Positions 44,354 through 52,131 of a stretch of DNA of 64,000 nucleotides are shown here, piece by piece. The DNA is from Planctomycetota bacterium. GTDB lineage: Bacteria > Planctomycetota > UBA1135 > JADKAF01. Where the stretch lies: assembly GCA_016793245.1 (NCBI GenBank), contig JAEUHW010000353.1, forward strand, positions 62,001-126,000. Reading direction: 5' to 3'. The position numbers were made by a program, and so were the translations under genes. Each line of letters opens with the position of its first letter. The first letter of the stretch is position 1. Below the pieces are notes generated by a model. It saw only the letters and a program-made list of their open reading frames with translations, ran no database searches and was not told the DNA's origin.

Positions 44354-46003
44354 ATGAAGATCCAGCTGATCCACCCGCCGGTCCTGCTGAACCTCGACGC
44401 GCTGACCGCGCTCCGTCCCTCGCTCCCGCTCGGTCTCGCCTACATCGCGGCCGTGCTCGAGAAGGCCGGCCACGAAGTGGGCGTCATCGATGCCGTTTCG
44501 GAGGCCCCCGACCAGGTCGTGAAGGCCGGGCGGCTCTTCCGCATGGGACTCAGCGCCGAGCAGATCTCGGCGCGCGTCGAGCCGAACACGCAGGCGATCG
44601 GCATCTCGAACATGTGGTCGTTCTCGTGGTCGATCGTCCGCGAGATGATCCACGTGCTGCGCCGCGACCATCCGCACCTGAGGATCGTCTGCGGCGGTGA
44701 GCACTTCTCCGGCCTGCCGGAGCACTCGATGCAAGAGGCTCCGATCGACTTCTGCGCGATCGGCGAAGGCGAGGACACCGCGGTCGCGCTGTTCGCTGCG
44801 ATCGCCGAGGGGCGCGAGGACTACTCGGACATCCCCGGCATCGTCTGGCGACGCAAGGTAGCCGCTGCCGTCGGCGCGGGCTCGCGCGAAGGTGGGGGTG
44901 TCGGCTTGCTCGAGTCTCCCGGAGGGGAGGATGCGGATGCCGGCGAGATCGTGCGCAATCCGCGCCGCGATCGCACGCGCGCGTTGGACGAGATCCCGTG
45001 GCCCGCGTGGCACCTCTTCGACGTCCTGAAGTACGACGAGAAGAAGCTGATCTTCGGCATCCATTACGGCCGCACGATCCCGATCCTCGCGACGCGCGGA
45101 TGCCCGTATCAATGCTCGTACTGCTCGTCGCCGCGCATGTGGACGACGCGCTGGTACGCCCGCGATCCGAAGGATGTCGCCGACGAGATCCAGCATTACG
45201 TCGAGAAGTACGGCGCGACGAACTTCCCGTTCCAGGACCTCACCGCGATCCTGAAGCGCGACTGGATCCTGTCGTTCGCGCGCGAGCTCATCGATCGCAA
45301 GCTGCAGATCACCTGGCAGCTCCCTTCCGGCACACGCTGCGAGGTCGTCGACGAAGAAGTCGCCGAGCTCGTCTATCGCTCGGGCTGTCGCTCGATGAAC
45401 TTCGCTCCCGAGAGCGGTTCGGAGGACACCCGGCGCGAGATCAAGAAGCGCATGAAGACCGAGTCGCTCTTCTCGGCAGTGCGCGCCTCGGTGAAGCACA
45501 AGTTGAACCTCTCGTGCTTCATCGTGCTCGGGTTCCCGAAGGACACGGTCGCCGACCTGAAGGCCTCGGTGAAGCTCGCACGGCAGCTCGCGCGCATGGG
45601 CGTCGACGACATCTGCTGCGCCTTCTTCTTCCCCTTGCCGGCGACCGAGCTCTACGACTACTTGATCGGGACGGGGCGCATCCGCCTCGACGACGCGTTC
45701 CTCGAGACGCCGCTCCATACGCACGACCGCTTCATCACCGAGGAGCGCAATTACTGCGAGCAGGTCCCGGCGAAGGTGCTGAACCGCTACCGCTACACGA
45801 TCCTGCTCAACTTCTACGCCTTCTCGTTCCTGACCCATCCCTCGCGCTTCTTCCGCCTCGTCTACAACGTCATCACCGGGCGCGAGACCACGAAGCTCGA
45901 CGGCTTCTTCAACGAGACGAAGCGGAAGATCTGGCTCAGCGTGAAGAACCTCTTCCGGCGGCGCAAGCCGGCGGTCCCCGAGGTCTTGCCCGCGCGGAGC
46001 TGA
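44354..46003 (+). CDS. B12-binding-domain radical SAM protein (BchE/Mg-protoporphyrin-cyclase-like family)
   Basis: A 549-residue radical SAM enzyme with an N-terminal cobalamin-binding Rossmann domain (IHPPVLLN, then PLGLAYIAAVLEKAGHEVGVID), without the DxHxxG base-off motif. The 4Fe-4S cluster Cys are about residues 250, 254 and 257 in RGCPYQCSYC, followed by a TIM-barrel core (RSMNFAPESGSEDTRREI and CFIVLGFPKDT). The C-terminal 100 residues are basic and end with a membrane-like segment. Such proteins build or methylate lipids, hopanoids, tetrapyrroles or antibiotics; the substrate cannot be inferred. It is transcribed alone, after tRNA-Leu. Confidence 0.88.
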   Translation: MKIQLIHPPVLLNLDALTALRPSLPLGLAYIAAVLEKAGHEVGVIDAVSEAPDQVVKAGRLFRMGLSAEQISARVEPNTQAIGISNMWSFSWSIVREMIHVLRRDHPHLRIVCGGEHFSGLPEHSMQEAPIDFCAIGEGEDTAVALFAAIAEGREDYSDIPGIVWRRKVAAAVGAGSREGGGVGLLESPGGEDADAGEIVRNPRRDRTRALDEIPWPAWHLFDVLKYDEKKLIFGIHYGRTIPILATRGCPYQCSYCSSPRMWTTRWYARDPKDVADEIQHYVEKYGATNFPFQDLTAILKRDWILSFARELIDRKLQITWQLPSGTRCEVVDEEVAELVYRSGCRSMNFAPESGSEDTRREIKKRMKTESLFSAVRASVKHKLNLSCFIVLGFPKDTVADLKASVKLARQLARMGVDDICCAFFFPLPATELYDYLIGTGRIRLDDAFLETPLHTHDRFITEERNYCEQVPAKVLNRYRYTILLNFYAFSFLTHPSRFFRLVYNVITGRETTKLDGFFNETKRKIWLSVKNLFRRRKPAVPEVLPARS

Positions 46004-46070
46004 GCGTCCGAGAATTTTGGTTCGGAGCCCGCGCGCCGCGCCGCCTCGGCGTACGCCTCGGCGCTCGGAC

Positions 46071-46098
46071 TCGACGGCAAGGCTGGCTCGTGTATCTT
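46071..46098 (+). promoter_or_regulatory. Possible promoter of the protease pair
   Basis: TCGACG (46071-46076), 16 bp, TATCTT (46093-46098), 57 bp before the ATG of the first protease gene. Confidence 0.35.
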
Positions 46099-46154
46099 GG
46101 GCACGAGCCTCGGTCCGGCCCCGCGAGGCGCAGATCGAGCGAAGGAAACGCGTC

Positions 46155-47279
46155 ATGCTCCACGCCCTCGCGAGCCTCGTGCTCGCGACGATCACCACGG
46201 ATCCCGCGGCGGTCGTGCATCTCACTGCGGCTGCGCAGCCCGCGATCGTTCGTTCCGTCGCGGCCGTAGGGACGGCCGACTTCGGGCTCGCTGTCTCCTC
46301 CGAGGGCGCCGTCGCGAAGGCCGCGTCCTCAAAAGCCACAGCCTCGGAGAGTGGAGGCGCGCGGGAGAGCGCGGCCCCGAAGAGCGAGGAACCCTCACTG
46401 GGCGACGTGCTCGCGTTCGAGCGCCGCGTGAAGGAAGTGAGCGCGCGGCTCCGCGAAGCGACGGTCGGACTCAGCGTCGGTCCGAACCAAGGCAGTGGCG
46501 TGATCGTGACCGCCGACGGGATCATCGCCTCCGCCGGGCACCTGTTCGAACGCGTGGGACAGCGCGTGATGGTGACGCTGGAGAACGGGCGCTCGGTGCG
46601 CGGGGTGACGCTGGGATACAACGAGAGCGAAGACTACGGCTTGATGCGCATCACCTCGGAGGGGACCTGGCCGTATCTCCCGCTCCACTCGGCCGCCGCC
46701 CTCGGGCGCAACGAGCCCTGCCTCGCCGCCGGGCATCCCGGAGGGTATCAGCGAGGACGATCCCCGGTGCTGCGCCTCGGGCGCTTGATCCAGCAGCGCG
46801 GGCCGTTCCTGCGCACGGACTGCGCGATCGCGATGGGCGACTCCGGCGGCCCACTCGTCGATCTCGAAGGCCGTGTGATCGGGATCCACTCGCGCATCCG
46901 CGAGCGCATCAACGCCAACTACCACGTCGATGCCGGCAAGGTCCTGCGGGATTGGGAGCGCCTGCTCGCGGGTGAGGTGTGGGGCGCCGAGACGGGGAGC
47001 TTCCCCCCCGGGCCGATCCTGGGCGTGCAAGTCGAAGACGTCCCCGAGGGACCTCGCGTTCGCATCGCGTACGCTGATCTACCCGCCGCTCGCGCAGGCG
47101 TCCTCGCCGGCGACATCTTGCTCTCGATCGATGGCCAGAAGGTGAGCGACACCGACGCCCTGTTGCGCTGTCTCTCGAAGCGCAAGGCCGGCGAGAAGGT
47201 GAAGGTCGCCTTGCTTCGCGAAGGCGTGGAGCAAGAGCTCGAGGTCGAGCTCGTGCGTGCGAGCGGAGGCAACCGATGA
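46155..47279 (+). CDS. Trypsin-like serine protease with C-terminal PDZ domain (HtrA/DegP-like)
   Basis: A 374-residue exported protease. Hydrophobic N-terminus (LHALASLVLATI), a low-complexity linker, then a chymotrypsin-fold domain with the triad His129 (SAGHLF), Asp160 (NESEDYGLM) and Ser230 (GDSGGPL), and a C-terminal PDZ domain (about 282-370) with LGVQVEDV and GVLAGDILLSIDGQKV. The overall design is that of HtrA/DegP periplasmic quality-control proteases with one PDZ. Its stop overlaps the ATG of the next gene (ATGA), so the two are translated together. ATG 46155 has an AAGGA site about 9 nt upstream. Confidence 0.9.
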   Translation: MLHALASLVLATITTDPAAVVHLTAAAQPAIVRSVAAVGTADFGLAVSSEGAVAKAASSKATASESGGARESAAPKSEEPSLGDVLAFERRVKEVSARLREATVGLSVGPNQGSGVIVTADGIIASAGHLFERVGQRVMVTLENGRSVRGVTLGYNESEDYGLMRITSEGTWPYLPLHSAAALGRNEPCLAAGHPGGYQRGRSPVLRLGRLIQQRGPFLRTDCAIAMGDSGGPLVDLEGRVIGIHSRIRERINANYHVDAGKVLRDWERLLAGEVWGAETGSFPPGPILGVQVEDVPEGPRVRIAYADLPAARAGVLAGDILLSIDGQKVSDTDALLRCLSKRKAGEKVKVALLREGVEQELEVELVRASGGNR

Positions 47280-48331
47280 GTCGCTCCGCTCTCTGGCGTT
47301 CGTGGGCGCTCCTCGCCTTGGCGTTCGCGCCGGCGCTGCTCGCGCAAGAGCCTCCGGCGCGGAGCTCCGGTGACGAGCTCGGCTTGGCGCGCGTCAACGC
47401 GTTCCTGAAGGAAGGGCAGACCTTGGAGCGCGCGCTGCGACCGCTGGTGCGGGACGCGCGCCGCGCCGTGCTCGAGGTCCGTGAAGCCGAAGCGCGCATC
47501 GTCGCTTTCGCGACGCTCCTCGACGACGCCGGACACGTCCTCACCAAGGCCAGCGTGTTGCCCACCGAGCTCTCGCTGCGCGCTTATGACGGCACGGATC
47601 ACGGCGCACAGGTCCTCGGCATCGACGAGGAGTCCGATCTCGCGCTCTTGAAGATCGAGCCTCGCGGGCTCTCGCCGCTGCCTCTGTTCGTCGAGGACGA
47701 ATTCGCGGTGGGGCAGATCCTCGTCTCCGTCAGCGGTCGCATCCATCCTCTCGGCGTCGGTGTGACGAGCGTCGCGCCGCGGCGGATCCCCGCCGAGAGC
47801 GGCTTCCTCGGCGTGAGCTTCGAGGACGGCGAAGCCGGGGTGCGTGTCACCCAGGTGGTCCCGGAGAGCTCGGCCGAGAAGCACGGGGTACGCGTGGACG
47901 ACGTTCTCCGAGCGATCGACGACACCGAAGTCGCGAGCGGCAACGAGTTCCAGCGCACGATCGCGCGCAAAGCTCCCGGCACTCGCATCAAGCTGCGCGT
48001 GCAACGCGCGGCCGAGACGCTCGACGTCTCGGTCGTCCTGGGCGCACGCGAGACCGGCCAGCCCGAGAGCCTCGAAGGCGAGCGCAGCGTGCGGCGCGCA
48101 GGCTTCTCGCGTGCGCTGCAGCACGACACCGTGATCGCGCCTTGGCAGTGCGGCGGCCCCGTCCTCGACAGCTCGGGCCGCTGCATCGCGATCAACATCG
48201 CGCGCGCAGGCCGCACTTCGACCCTCGCGATCCCCGCCGCGGACGCGCAACGCGTGCTGCAGAAACTTCTCGCGCCGGCGGCGCCGACCGCCGCGCCATC
48301 GAACACCGAGAACCAGCGCCGCGATCGCTGA
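47276..48331 (+). CDS. Catalytically degenerate HtrA-like protein with a PDZ domain inserted in the protease fold
   Basis: A 351-residue exported protein (signal peptide about 1-23, cleavage LLAQ). A trypsin-like N-lobe is present (EARIVAFATLLDDAGHVLTKASVL, then the Asp-containing EESDLALLKIE with Asp121), but the catalytic His is missing (TKASV where TAAHV is expected). At about 175-258 a PDZ domain appears (FLGVSFEDG, EKHGVRVDDVLRAIDDTEV). Only after it comes the segment equivalent to the catalytic Ser, which reads QCGGPVLDSSGR: Cys292 replaces the Ser. Loss of His argues against classical proteolysis. It is coupled by ATGA to an active-looking homologue, so an adaptor or regulator role is likely. 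Confidence 0.82.
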   Translation: MSRSALWRSWALLALAFAPALLAQEPPARSSGDELGLARVNAFLKEGQTLERALRPLVRDARRAVLEVREAEARIVAFATLLDDAGHVLTKASVLPTELSLRAYDGTDHGAQVLGIDEESDLALLKIEPRGLSPLPLFVEDEFAVGQILVSVSGRIHPLGVGVTSVAPRRIPAESGFLGVSFEDGEAGVRVTQVVPESSAEKHGVRVDDVLRAIDDTEVASGNEFQRTIARKAPGTRIKLRVQRAAETLDVSVVLGARETGQPESLEGERSVRRAGFSRALQHDTVIAPWQCGGPVLDSSGRCIAINIARAGRTSTLAIPAADAQRVLQKLLAPAAPTAAPSNTENQRRDR

Positions 48332-48363
48332 GCGCAGAGCACCTCGCTGAGCGCAGAGCGCGG
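48326..48363 (+). repeat. 19-bp direct duplication at the end of the protease pair
   Basis: cgctgagcgcagag occurs at 48326 (spanning the stop codon) and again at 48345. Confidence 0.6.
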
Positions 48364-48427
48364 AGTTCTGACCGGGAGCGCTCGAAGTTCGCACACTTCC
48401 GGCGCGAGCTCCGGTTCGATAAGCAAA

Positions 48428-48460
48428 CGGCCGGAACCGCGCGTCGCGCGATTCCGGCCG
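48428..48460 (-). terminator. Intrinsic terminator of tRNA-Lys
   Basis: On the minus strand a 9-bp stem CGGCCGGAA/TTCCGGCCG with an inner 5-bp CGCGC/GCGCG helix, immediately followed by TTTGCTT. It also faces the end of the protease operon on the plus strand, so it may end both transcripts. Confidence 0.85.
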
Positions 48461-48467
48461 CTTAGAG

Positions 48468-48540
48468 TGCCCCCCCTAGGGCTCGAACCTAGGACCCGAG
48501 GATTAAGAATCCTCTGCTCTGCCAACTGAGCTAGAGGGGC
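48468..48540 (-). tRNA. tRNA-Lys (anticodon CTT)
   Basis: Minus-strand cloverleaf: acceptor GCCCCTC paired with GGGGGGC, D arm AGCTCAGTTGGCAGAGC, anticodon stem GAGGA/TCCTC around TTCTTAA (anticodon CTT), T arm CTAGGTTCGAGCCCTAG. Discriminator A at 48468; CCA is not encoded. Confidence 0.95.
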
Positions 48541-48575
48541 GTTCCCGCGGGCATCCGCCCGGCGAGGAGGCGAAG

Positions 48576-48604
48576 AGGGTACGGACTGCTCGGGCCGAGG
48601 TCAA
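48576..48604 (-). promoter_or_regulatory. Promoter of tRNA-Lys
   Basis: On the minus strand TTGACC (48604-48599), exactly 17 bp, TACCCT (48581-48576). Predicted start about 29 nt before the mature tRNA. Confidence 0.7.
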
Positions 48605-48741
48605 CCCTCGAGCGGCGAGCGGAGGGGGGAACCTCGGATCCCGTCGTCGACGTCGAGGAGAGGAGCGGGAATGCCGCGGAGTCGAGCGCTACCATGGCGC
48701 TCGGCCGCGCATGGTGCGAAGCGGCGGAGTCGGGTGGCGCG

Positions 48742-49434
48742 ATGGACCAGCGGGTGGCTTGGATCGGCGGAGCAGTGGCCGTAGGGGCGATCGTTGCCGG
48801 GGCTCTGTGGTTCTGGAGCGGAGAAGGCGAGCTCGAGCGTTCGATCGATGCGGCGCTGCGTGCGCGCGAGAACGAGCGGAGCGCGCCGGCCGAAGCTGCG
48901 GATGGGGCGCGGCGGAGCGCCCCGCTCGCGATCGAGCCCGACGGGCGCGAGCTGCGCTCGATCTATCGCGAAGCGGTGGCGGAGTACGAAGCGGCGAACG
49001 GCAGCGGCGCGAGCGCCGGCGAAAAGGTGCACGACCGCGAGATGGCGATCGAAGCGCTGGCGCAGCAGATCGATCGGCCCGCCGCCGGGGACCCCGATGG
49101 GAACGACCTGCTGGCGATCGGCGCGCGCCTCGAAGCGTGGTTCGGCAGCGACGTCTCGCCGGACGTGCGCGACGCCATCGTGGAAGCCCTCGCGCCGCAG
49201 CGCAGCGCGATCACGGGGCGCGTGCTGTGGAAGGCGCTCGCGGACGAAGCGGAAGCGGTGCGCCAGACCGCGCGCTTCCACGTCGAGGACATCCTCGGCG
49301 AAGAAGAACGCGACGGCGGAGAGGCGCGCCGACTCCTCCTGGAGCGCGCTCGCAGCGCCGCCGCCGATGTGGCGTCCCCGCAGCGCGGATGGGCGCAGCA
49401 GTTCTTGGCCGAGCTCGCCGGGGGTGAAGAGTGA
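48742..49434 (+). CDS. Membrane-anchored protein of unknown function, coupled to the VWA gene
   Basis: A 230-residue protein with an N-terminal membrane segment (WIGGAVAVGAIVAGALWFW, about 7-25) followed by a soluble helical domain with HEAT/ARM-like character (DVRDAIVEALAPQRSAITGRVLWKALADE, then EAVRQTARFHVEDILGEEER). The start at ATG 48742 places the membrane segment at the N-terminus; an upstream ATG (48694) adds 16 residues of low coding likelihood. The stop overlaps the GTG of the VWA gene (GTGA), so both are translated as a unit. Function unknown. Confidence 0.62.
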   Translation: MDQRVAWIGGAVAVGAIVAGALWFWSGEGELERSIDAALRARENERSAPAEAADGARRSAPLAIEPDGRELRSIYREAVAEYEAANGSGASAGEKVHDREMAIEALAQQIDRPAAGDPDGNDLLAIGARLEAWFGSDVSPDVRDAIVEALAPQRSAITGRVLWKALADEAEAVRQTARFHVEDILGEEERDGGEARRLLLERARSAAADVASPQRGWAQQFLAELAGGEE

Positions 49435-51584
49435 GACACGCGGAAGTGAGGCTCGGCGATCGAAGCGGCATCCGGACTCGCGGCTGGGTCCTCCTCGGGT
49501 GGCTCGCGCTTTGCTTCGGCTCTCCGGAGCTCGCCGCGGCGCCTCAGGATCGGACCGTCCTGGTGCTCGATCGCTCGTCCTCGATGGCGCGCTCCTCGGC
49601 GGCTGGTGTCGCGAAGCTCCTGCTGCAGCGCGATGCCGTGGCCGCCTTGGTCGCGAGCCTGCCGGCGACGCAGAGGGTCGGGGTCGCGAGCTTCGGTTCC
49701 GGCGCCCGAGTAGAGCTCGGACTGCGCGCACTCGCTTCCGAAGTCGATCGCCGCGCTTGCGTCGACGCGGCGGGAGCGCTCGTGGCAAGCGGTGGGTCAG
49801 AGCTCGGCGATGGACTCGACAGCGCCCTGGCGATGCTGCGCGCGGCTGGGCCTCCGCACGGGGGAGAGTCGATCGTGCTCTTCACCGATGGCGGGGATGT
49901 CGGATCCGCTCGCGGCGCGCGTGACCTCGTGTTGCCGGAGCTCTTGGCGCGCGGCGTGCGCGTGTTCGGGTTCCCGCTCGACGCCGAAGCCGATCTCGCG
50001 CTGCTGCGCGAGCTCGCAGAGCGCAGCGGGGGGCGCAGCGCCGAGGAAGAGGGTGAAGGTGCGCGCGCGCGCGCCTTGGCGCAGAGCACTCCTCGGTTCG
50101 CCGCACTCGATCTGCTCGCTTCCTTCGACGCGCGGATGGCCGCGAGCGAGATGAGCGAGCAGCGCGTCGTCGTCGACGAGGACGCTCGGCAGGTGCTCTT
50201 CTCCGCCGCGGCTCCGACGCGAGACGACGACTTCGAGCTCGAGCTCATCGCTCCGAGCCGTGTCGTGGTGCGTTCGACCTCGCAGGTGCCCGGGGTCCAA
50301 TTCGTCGAGCACGGCGCTCTCCGCCTCTTCCGCATCGCCGAGCCCGAGGCCGGCGAATGGCGCCTGCGCCTGCGCAGCAGCGCGAGCTGGATCGGCCTGC
50401 GCCGTATGCGCGCCGAGGTGCTCGTGGAGACTGCCGCGAGATCTAGCGTCGCCTGGATCGAAGCGCCGCTCGCCGTGCGTCCGCCGGCGCTGCATCGATT
50501 GCGTGCTCTCGTGCAGGGCTTCGATGCGCTGCCGCCCCCGCTCCTCGAAGCGGAGGTGCTCGACGCCGATGGACTCCCGGTGGGGCGATTCCGCCTGCGG
50601 GATGGCGGCAGCGCGCTCGATGGCGATGTGACGGCCGGAGATGGAGTGCATGCGGCTAGGTTCGGTGGTTGGTCCGGCAGCGGCAGCGTACAGGTGCGCG
50701 TGCGAGCACGGGGAACCTCGGGGAGCCGGACGATCGAGCGCTGCGAGGAGCTGCGTATCGCGCTCGATCCTGAGCAAGCTCCGGAAGCGAGCCTCCTCCA
50801 GCCGCGCCGCTTCGAAGTGCGCGCGCGCGAAGGAGCGGACGCCTCCAATCGCCTGCGCCTCGAGGTCGATTTCGATCTCGCGGAGTCCGGTGCGGACCCG
50901 CGGAACGAGGGTCTGCTGCTCGCGGTGAACGAGCTCGAGATCGAGGTCGCGGCGAGCGCTTGGCAGTCCCGCGCGAACTTGCTCTTCTTCGCCGAAGAGA
51001 ACCACCGGCTCGAGCTGCGACAGGACGCGGCGGGCTCGTCGCGCGTGAGTTTGTCGCTCGACTGGCGCGCGTTCGATGGCGCGTCGTTCGGCACGTTGGA
51101 GAGAATCGATCTCGAGCTCGAGATCGGGGCGCTGCAGCTCGCGGGCGCGCTGCTCCCGCGCGTCGACGCGCGCGGCGAAGGCGCGCGCTGGAGCGAAGGC
51201 GACGCCACGGCGGGGATCCCCTGGCAAGTGCTGCGCTGCGAGGTCGATCGGCGGAGCGGCAAGCTCTTCTGCGCGCAGCGCTTGGAGCGCGATCTCTTCG
51301 ATCCCACCGCGGATCCGCTCGAGCTGTTGATCGAGGGCTTCGGCGTGCACGTGCCCGCGGGCACGCTGCTCGGCGGGCCGCGGCGCTACGTCTTCGAGGT
51401 GCGCGAGCGCGAGCGATCTCTGCGCCTCGATCTCGACCTCGCGACCGGACTGCTCGAGCTCCGCGGTGCAGGGCTCGAGTTCAGCGGTGCCTTGTCCCCG
51501 CTCGATCTCGAGCTCGCGATCGGTTCGCGCTCGGAGAACCTGCGTCTGCGGCCCGCCGTGGCCGGCGAGCGCGCGCGCTACTGA
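49431..51584 (+). CDS. Exported von Willebrand factor A domain protein
   Basis: A 717-residue protein. Signal peptide (about 17-38, WVLLGWLALCFGSPELAAA), then a VWA domain (42-200) with the MIDAS residues in LVLDRSSSMA (Asp47, Ser49, Ser51) and the FTDGGDVGSA loop, so divalent-metal-dependent ligand binding is expected. The remaining 500 residues are beta-rich, perhaps several Ig-like modules (for example LEAEVLDADGLPVGRFRLRDGG), ending without an anchor. GTG 49431 overlaps the previous stop. The 3' end overlaps the convergent gene by 7 nt. A surface or periplasmic adhesion or chaperone-like role is a guess from the domain. Confidence 0.85.
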   Translation: MRHAEVRLGDRSGIRTRGWVLLGWLALCFGSPELAAAPQDRTVLVLDRSSSMARSSAAGVAKLLLQRDAVAALVASLPATQRVGVASFGSGARVELGLRALASEVDRRACVDAAGALVASGGSELGDGLDSALAMLRAAGPPHGGESIVLFTDGGDVGSARGARDLVLPELLARGVRVFGFPLDAEADLALLRELAERSGGRSAEEEGEGARARALAQSTPRFAALDLLASFDARMAASEMSEQRVVVDEDARQVLFSAAAPTRDDDFELELIAPSRVVVRSTSQVPGVQFVEHGALRLFRIAEPEAGEWRLRLRSSASWIGLRRMRAEVLVETAARSSVAWIEAPLAVRPPALHRLRALVQGFDALPPPLLEAEVLDADGLPVGRFRLRDGGSALDGDVTAGDGVHAARFGGWSGSGSVQVRVRARGTSGSRTIERCEELRIALDPEQAPEASLLQPRRFEVRAREGADASNRLRLEVDFDLAESGADPRNEGLLLAVNELEIEVAASAWQSRANLLFFAEENHRLELRQDAAGSSRVSLSLDWRAFDGASFGTLERIDLELEIGALQLAGALLPRVDARGEGARWSEGDATAGIPWQVLRCEVDRRSGKLFCAQRLERDLFDPTADPLELLIEGFGVHVPAGTLLGGPRRYVFEVRERERSLRLDLDLATGLLELRGAGLEFSGALSPLDLELAIGSRSENLRLRPAVAGERARY

Positions 51585-52129
51585 GCGAGCTCCCCGACGA
51601 GATCGAACGACGCCAAGTCCACGGAGAAGAGGCGGAAGCCGCCGTCGCGCTCGCGCCAGCGAGTCGTCACTTGGACTTCGGGGCGCTGACGGCGGATCGC
51701 CTCCGCCGCAGGTGAGGGGATCATCCCGCTCTCGCTGCCGATCGAGCGCACTTGGATCACGGCTCCGACGGAGACCGTCCCGTCGTCGTGCTCCTCCGCG
51801 CGCGCCGAGCGCAGTCGCAGGCGCAGATCGAGAGGATCGAGGAGGGCTCGCAGCGCCGCTTCGTCGCGCGTGAAGCGGCGCAGGATGCCGCGCGCCGCGC
51901 GCGGCCACGAACCCTCGAAGCTCTTCGCCTCGAGCTCCGGATCCACGAGCTCCAGCAGGGCACCCCAGCGCTCTTCGTCGATCGCGCGCACGAGCTCTCC
52001 GCAGCGGCGCCGCGCGACCTCGGCGCGCGAGCCCGCGAGCAGACTCCAAGCGAGGCCGATCGCGGCGAGGAGCGCGAGGAAGGTGACCCACCAAGTCGCT
52101 CGGCTCGAGCGGCGCCCACGCTTGCCCAT
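51578..52129 (-). CDS. Small membrane-anchored protein, possible NTF2-like domain
   Basis: A 183-residue protein with one N-terminal membrane segment (TWWVTFLALLAAIGLAWSLLAG) and an extracytoplasmic domain resembling NTF2/SnoaL folds (CGELVRAIDEERWGALLELVDPEL, then TTRWRERDGGFRLFSVDLASF). It starts 2 nt after the stop of the large kinase gene on the same strand, so it is very probably co-transcribed and may be its accessory or sensor partner. The family is not recognised with confidence. Confidence 0.65.
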   Translation of the reverse strand: MGKRGRRSSRATWWVTFLALLAAIGLAWSLLAGSRAEVARRRCGELVRAIDEERWGALLELVDPELEAKSFEGSWPRAARGILRRFTRDEAALRALLDPLDLRLRLRSARAEEHDDGTVSVGAVIQVRSIGSESGMIPSPAAEAIRRQRPEVQVTTRWRERDGGFRLFSVDLASFDLVGELAQ

Positions 52130-52131
52130 GG

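Noticed and set aside
47276..48331. Second gene of the protease pair as a broken pseudogene
   Set aside because: The frame is intact, has a signal peptide, is translationally coupled, and the substitutions are confined to catalytic positions, which suggests selection for a new role.
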